In this document: positions 43,411 through 44,581 of the stretch, one piece after another | Layout: each line of letters opens with the position of its first letter | Numbering within the stretch: the stretch's first letter is position 1 | Assembly (NCBI GenBank): GCA_007133065.1 | Contig: SLNJ01000012.1 | Location: forward strand, 1 to 44,581 | Source of the DNA: Opitutales bacterium | GTDB lineage: Bacteria > Verrucomicrobiota > Verrucomicrobiia > Opitutales > Oceanipulchritudinaceae | Direction of reading: 5' to 3' | DNA: 44,581 nt | The notes under the pieces: model-generated | Told to the model about the DNA's origin: nothing | Database searches by the model: none | What the model saw: the letters and a program-made list of their open reading frames with translations, nothing else | Made by a program: the position numbers and the translations under genes

Positions 43411-44226
43411 ATGCCAATGCACCGCACCATCGCACGCATCCGCTCCGTGATTCCCGCCCTCGTCGCGACGGCGCTGATCGTGGCGTCGCCCGCCTCTGCA
43501 GAGGCGCAGGGCAACGCGCCGTGGGATCGCGTCGACCCCGCCCAGGAGTTGCTCGACGGCGCGACACCGCGCGCCGAATCAATCCAGATCGACCTCCCAA
43601 GCGTTACTCAGGACGGCAGCTCCGTCCCCCTGTCAATCGAAGTCGACCATCCCATGCGCTCCGATGACTACATCGAAGCCCTCTATGTTTTCGCCACACG
43701 CAACCCCTCTCCAGAAGTGGTCGAGTACCACTTCACCCCCCTGGCCGGCAAGGCGCGCATCAGCACGCGTGTCCGGTTGAATGAATCGCAGACGGTTTTC
43801 GCGCTCGCGCGCACGAGCCGCGGCGCGTGGCTCGCCGGGACCCGCGAGATCCGCGTAACCGTCAGTGGGTGCATCGCACAGGGCAACGCTGAAAAAGGTC
43901 CCGACTTCATGCAAACCCGGGTGCGTGCGGCCTCGCGCGCCCGCCCCGGCGAACCACTCGATGTGCGCACGCTCATCAACCACCCGATGGAAACCGGATT
44001 GCGCGAGGACAGCAACGGCAACGCAATTCCAGAGCGCATCGTGCACAGCTTCCGCGCGGAAATCAATGGCGAGACCGTACTGACCGCCCGTTTCCACCGG
44101 GCCGTCTCCGCAAACCCCTACCTGCTCTTCTACATCGCCCCGGGCCAATCCGGCCCCCTGCACCTGACCTGGGAAGAGGATACCGGGGAAACCGCGACCG
44201 CAACGGCGGAGATTCCGGCAGCGTGA
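43411..44226 (+). CDS. fused SoxY-SoxZ sulfur carrier protein
   Basis: SoxYZ carries sulfur intermediates covalently on a SoxY cysteine during thiosulfate oxidation. The 271-residue product has a signal peptide (cleavage near residue 31, SPASA) and two domains. The first, SoxY-like (about 50-157), shows SVPLSIEVDHPM, YVFATRNPSPEVVEYHF and ISTRVRLNESQTVFALA and ends in VTVSGCIAQG with Cys154. The second, SoxZ-like (about 165-270), shows VRAASRARPGEPLDVRTLIN and HPMETGLREDSNGNAIPERI, ending in a beta-rich tail. In separate SoxY the carrier Cys lies in a terminal GGCGG arm; here it is SGC-IA inside the fusion. The alternative is the SoxYZ-like carrier associated with quinoprotein dehydrogenases, which is also a fusion. 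The neighbourhood favours sulfur. ATG 43411 and 43417 are both possible. The 248 bases before it hold nothing recognised. Confidence 0.85.
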   Translation: MPMHRTIARIRSVIPALVATALIVASPASAEAQGNAPWDRVDPAQELLDGATPRAESIQIDLPSVTQDGSSVPLSIEVDHPMRSDDYIEALYVFATRNPSPEVVEYHFTPLAGKARISTRVRLNESQTVFALARTSRGAWLAGTREIRVTVSGCIAQGNAEKGPDFMQTRVRAASRARPGEPLDVRTLINHPMETGLREDSNGNAIPERIVHSFRAEINGETVLTARFHRAVSANPYLLFYIAPGQSGPLHLTWEEDTGETATATAEIPAA

Positions 44227-44251
44227 TCCGGTCGGGCGGCACAGCAGCGGG

Positions 44252-44563
44252 TCACTGGGCAAGTTTCTTAAAGAGCTCGGCGTGTTGCTCGAACACCCGA
44301 TTAGCCGTCTTCTCAAATTCCGCACGCAGGATGTAACGCGCTTTGTACACGAGGATCGAGATTCGGTGTGGAGCGGGTGCTTCAGTCTGCAAGATGATGT
44401 GGCTTCCCACCTGGTGAAGCCTCTGGTAATCCCAATGGCGGCACGAAGCGTATGGAGCGAGTGCCGCCATTACTGAACGACGACGCAATGTTCGCTTCCG
44501 AGCGATCGCCACTCTTTCTCGGGCGGGATTGGCTACCCGCTGGGTATCTACTGCATGTTTCAT
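44252..44563 (-). pseudogene. decayed HicA/YcfA-like toxin gene
   Basis: The minus-strand frame contains YQRLHQVGSHIILQTEAPAP followed by HRISI, the typical core of HicA-family mRNA interferases (GSHxxL, then HR-I-P). The usual N-terminal strand-helix is replaced by unrelated-looking sequence (basic stretch RERVAIARKRTLRRRS), and the expected LKVGTLxAIL part after HRISI has become VYKARYILRAEFEKTANRVF. So both ends look decayed or shifted. A TATAAT (complement of 44566-44571) lies almost against the first ATG, so that ATG could not be used from it. No hicB antitoxin is seen in the window, though it might lie beyond the right edge. Confidence 0.4.
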
Positions 44564-44581
44564 CTATTATAAGATTCCCCA

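Noticed and set aside
1..44581. CRISPR arrays, tRNA or rRNA genes, insertion-sequence transposases, integrases
   Set aside because: I looked for regularly spaced repeats, tRNA T-loop (GGTTCGAATCC-like) signatures and transposase motifs, and saw none that hold up.

Overview
The window is GC-rich and densely coded on both strands. The layout is that of a free-living, Gram-negative heterotroph: several outer-membrane barrel proteins, a phosphate-selective-type porin, TonB-type and AsmA-like envelope proteins and many signal peptides. A FloA-type flotillin, a DUF3494 ice-binding protein, and two secreted proteins sharing an aromatic C-terminal module fit the PVC group, most likely Verrucomicrobiota of the Opitutae/Puniceicoccales type. 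That placement is inference from family content; no rRNA or tRNA gene is present to confirm it.

Left part (1-19.7 kb): the 3' end of a SNF2-type helicase gene enters from the left edge. Then come birA-coaX (minus), floA with a charged membrane-anchored partner (plus), gnd for 6-phosphogluconate dehydrogenase (minus), a DUF900 alpha/beta hydrolase (plus), hrpB (minus), an outer-membrane barrel protein (plus), a short wrecked Gfo/Idh/MocA oxidoreductase pseudogene, the sulfite reductase hemoprotein cysI (minus), a small two-span membrane protein, an M42 aminopeptidase (minus) and a secreted GH10 xylanase (plus). A minus-strand run follows: CAP-domain secreted protein, stand-alone DUF4140 protein, Gfo/Idh/MocA oxidoreductase.

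Middle part (19.7-36.5 kb): an oligopeptide-type ABC importer is encoded as binding protein plus two permeases with no ATPase gene. It is followed by a gene graveyard holding hairpin repeats and a TPR-like coding remnant. Next are a barrel protein that looks frameshifted near its end, a LysR regulator, the ice-binding protein, a 1056-residue DUF748 (AsmA-like) protein, an OprP-type porin (minus), a TIM-barrel sugar isomerase/epimerase, a two-domain TonB_C protein and a second Gfo/Idh/MocA oxidoreductase (minus).

Right part (36.5-44.6 kb): dnaE is followed by a compact sulfur-oxidation cluster: monoheme cytochrome c, the flavocytochrome c sulfide dehydrogenase flavoprotein with a TAT signal, a YeeE/YedE (TsuA-like) sulfur-compound permease and a fused SoxY-SoxZ carrier. 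Together these could import or bind reduced sulfur and oxidise sulfide in the periplasm. No soxXA, soxB or soxCD is in view. A decayed HicA-like toxin gene closes the window.

Points most worth following are the sulfur cluster with its altered SoxY carrier motif, the aromatic C-terminal module shared by two unrelated secreted proteins (one of them an ice-binding protein), and three separate traces of gene decay. I did not find a clearly new multi-gene system such as a novel defence island or CRISPR array.
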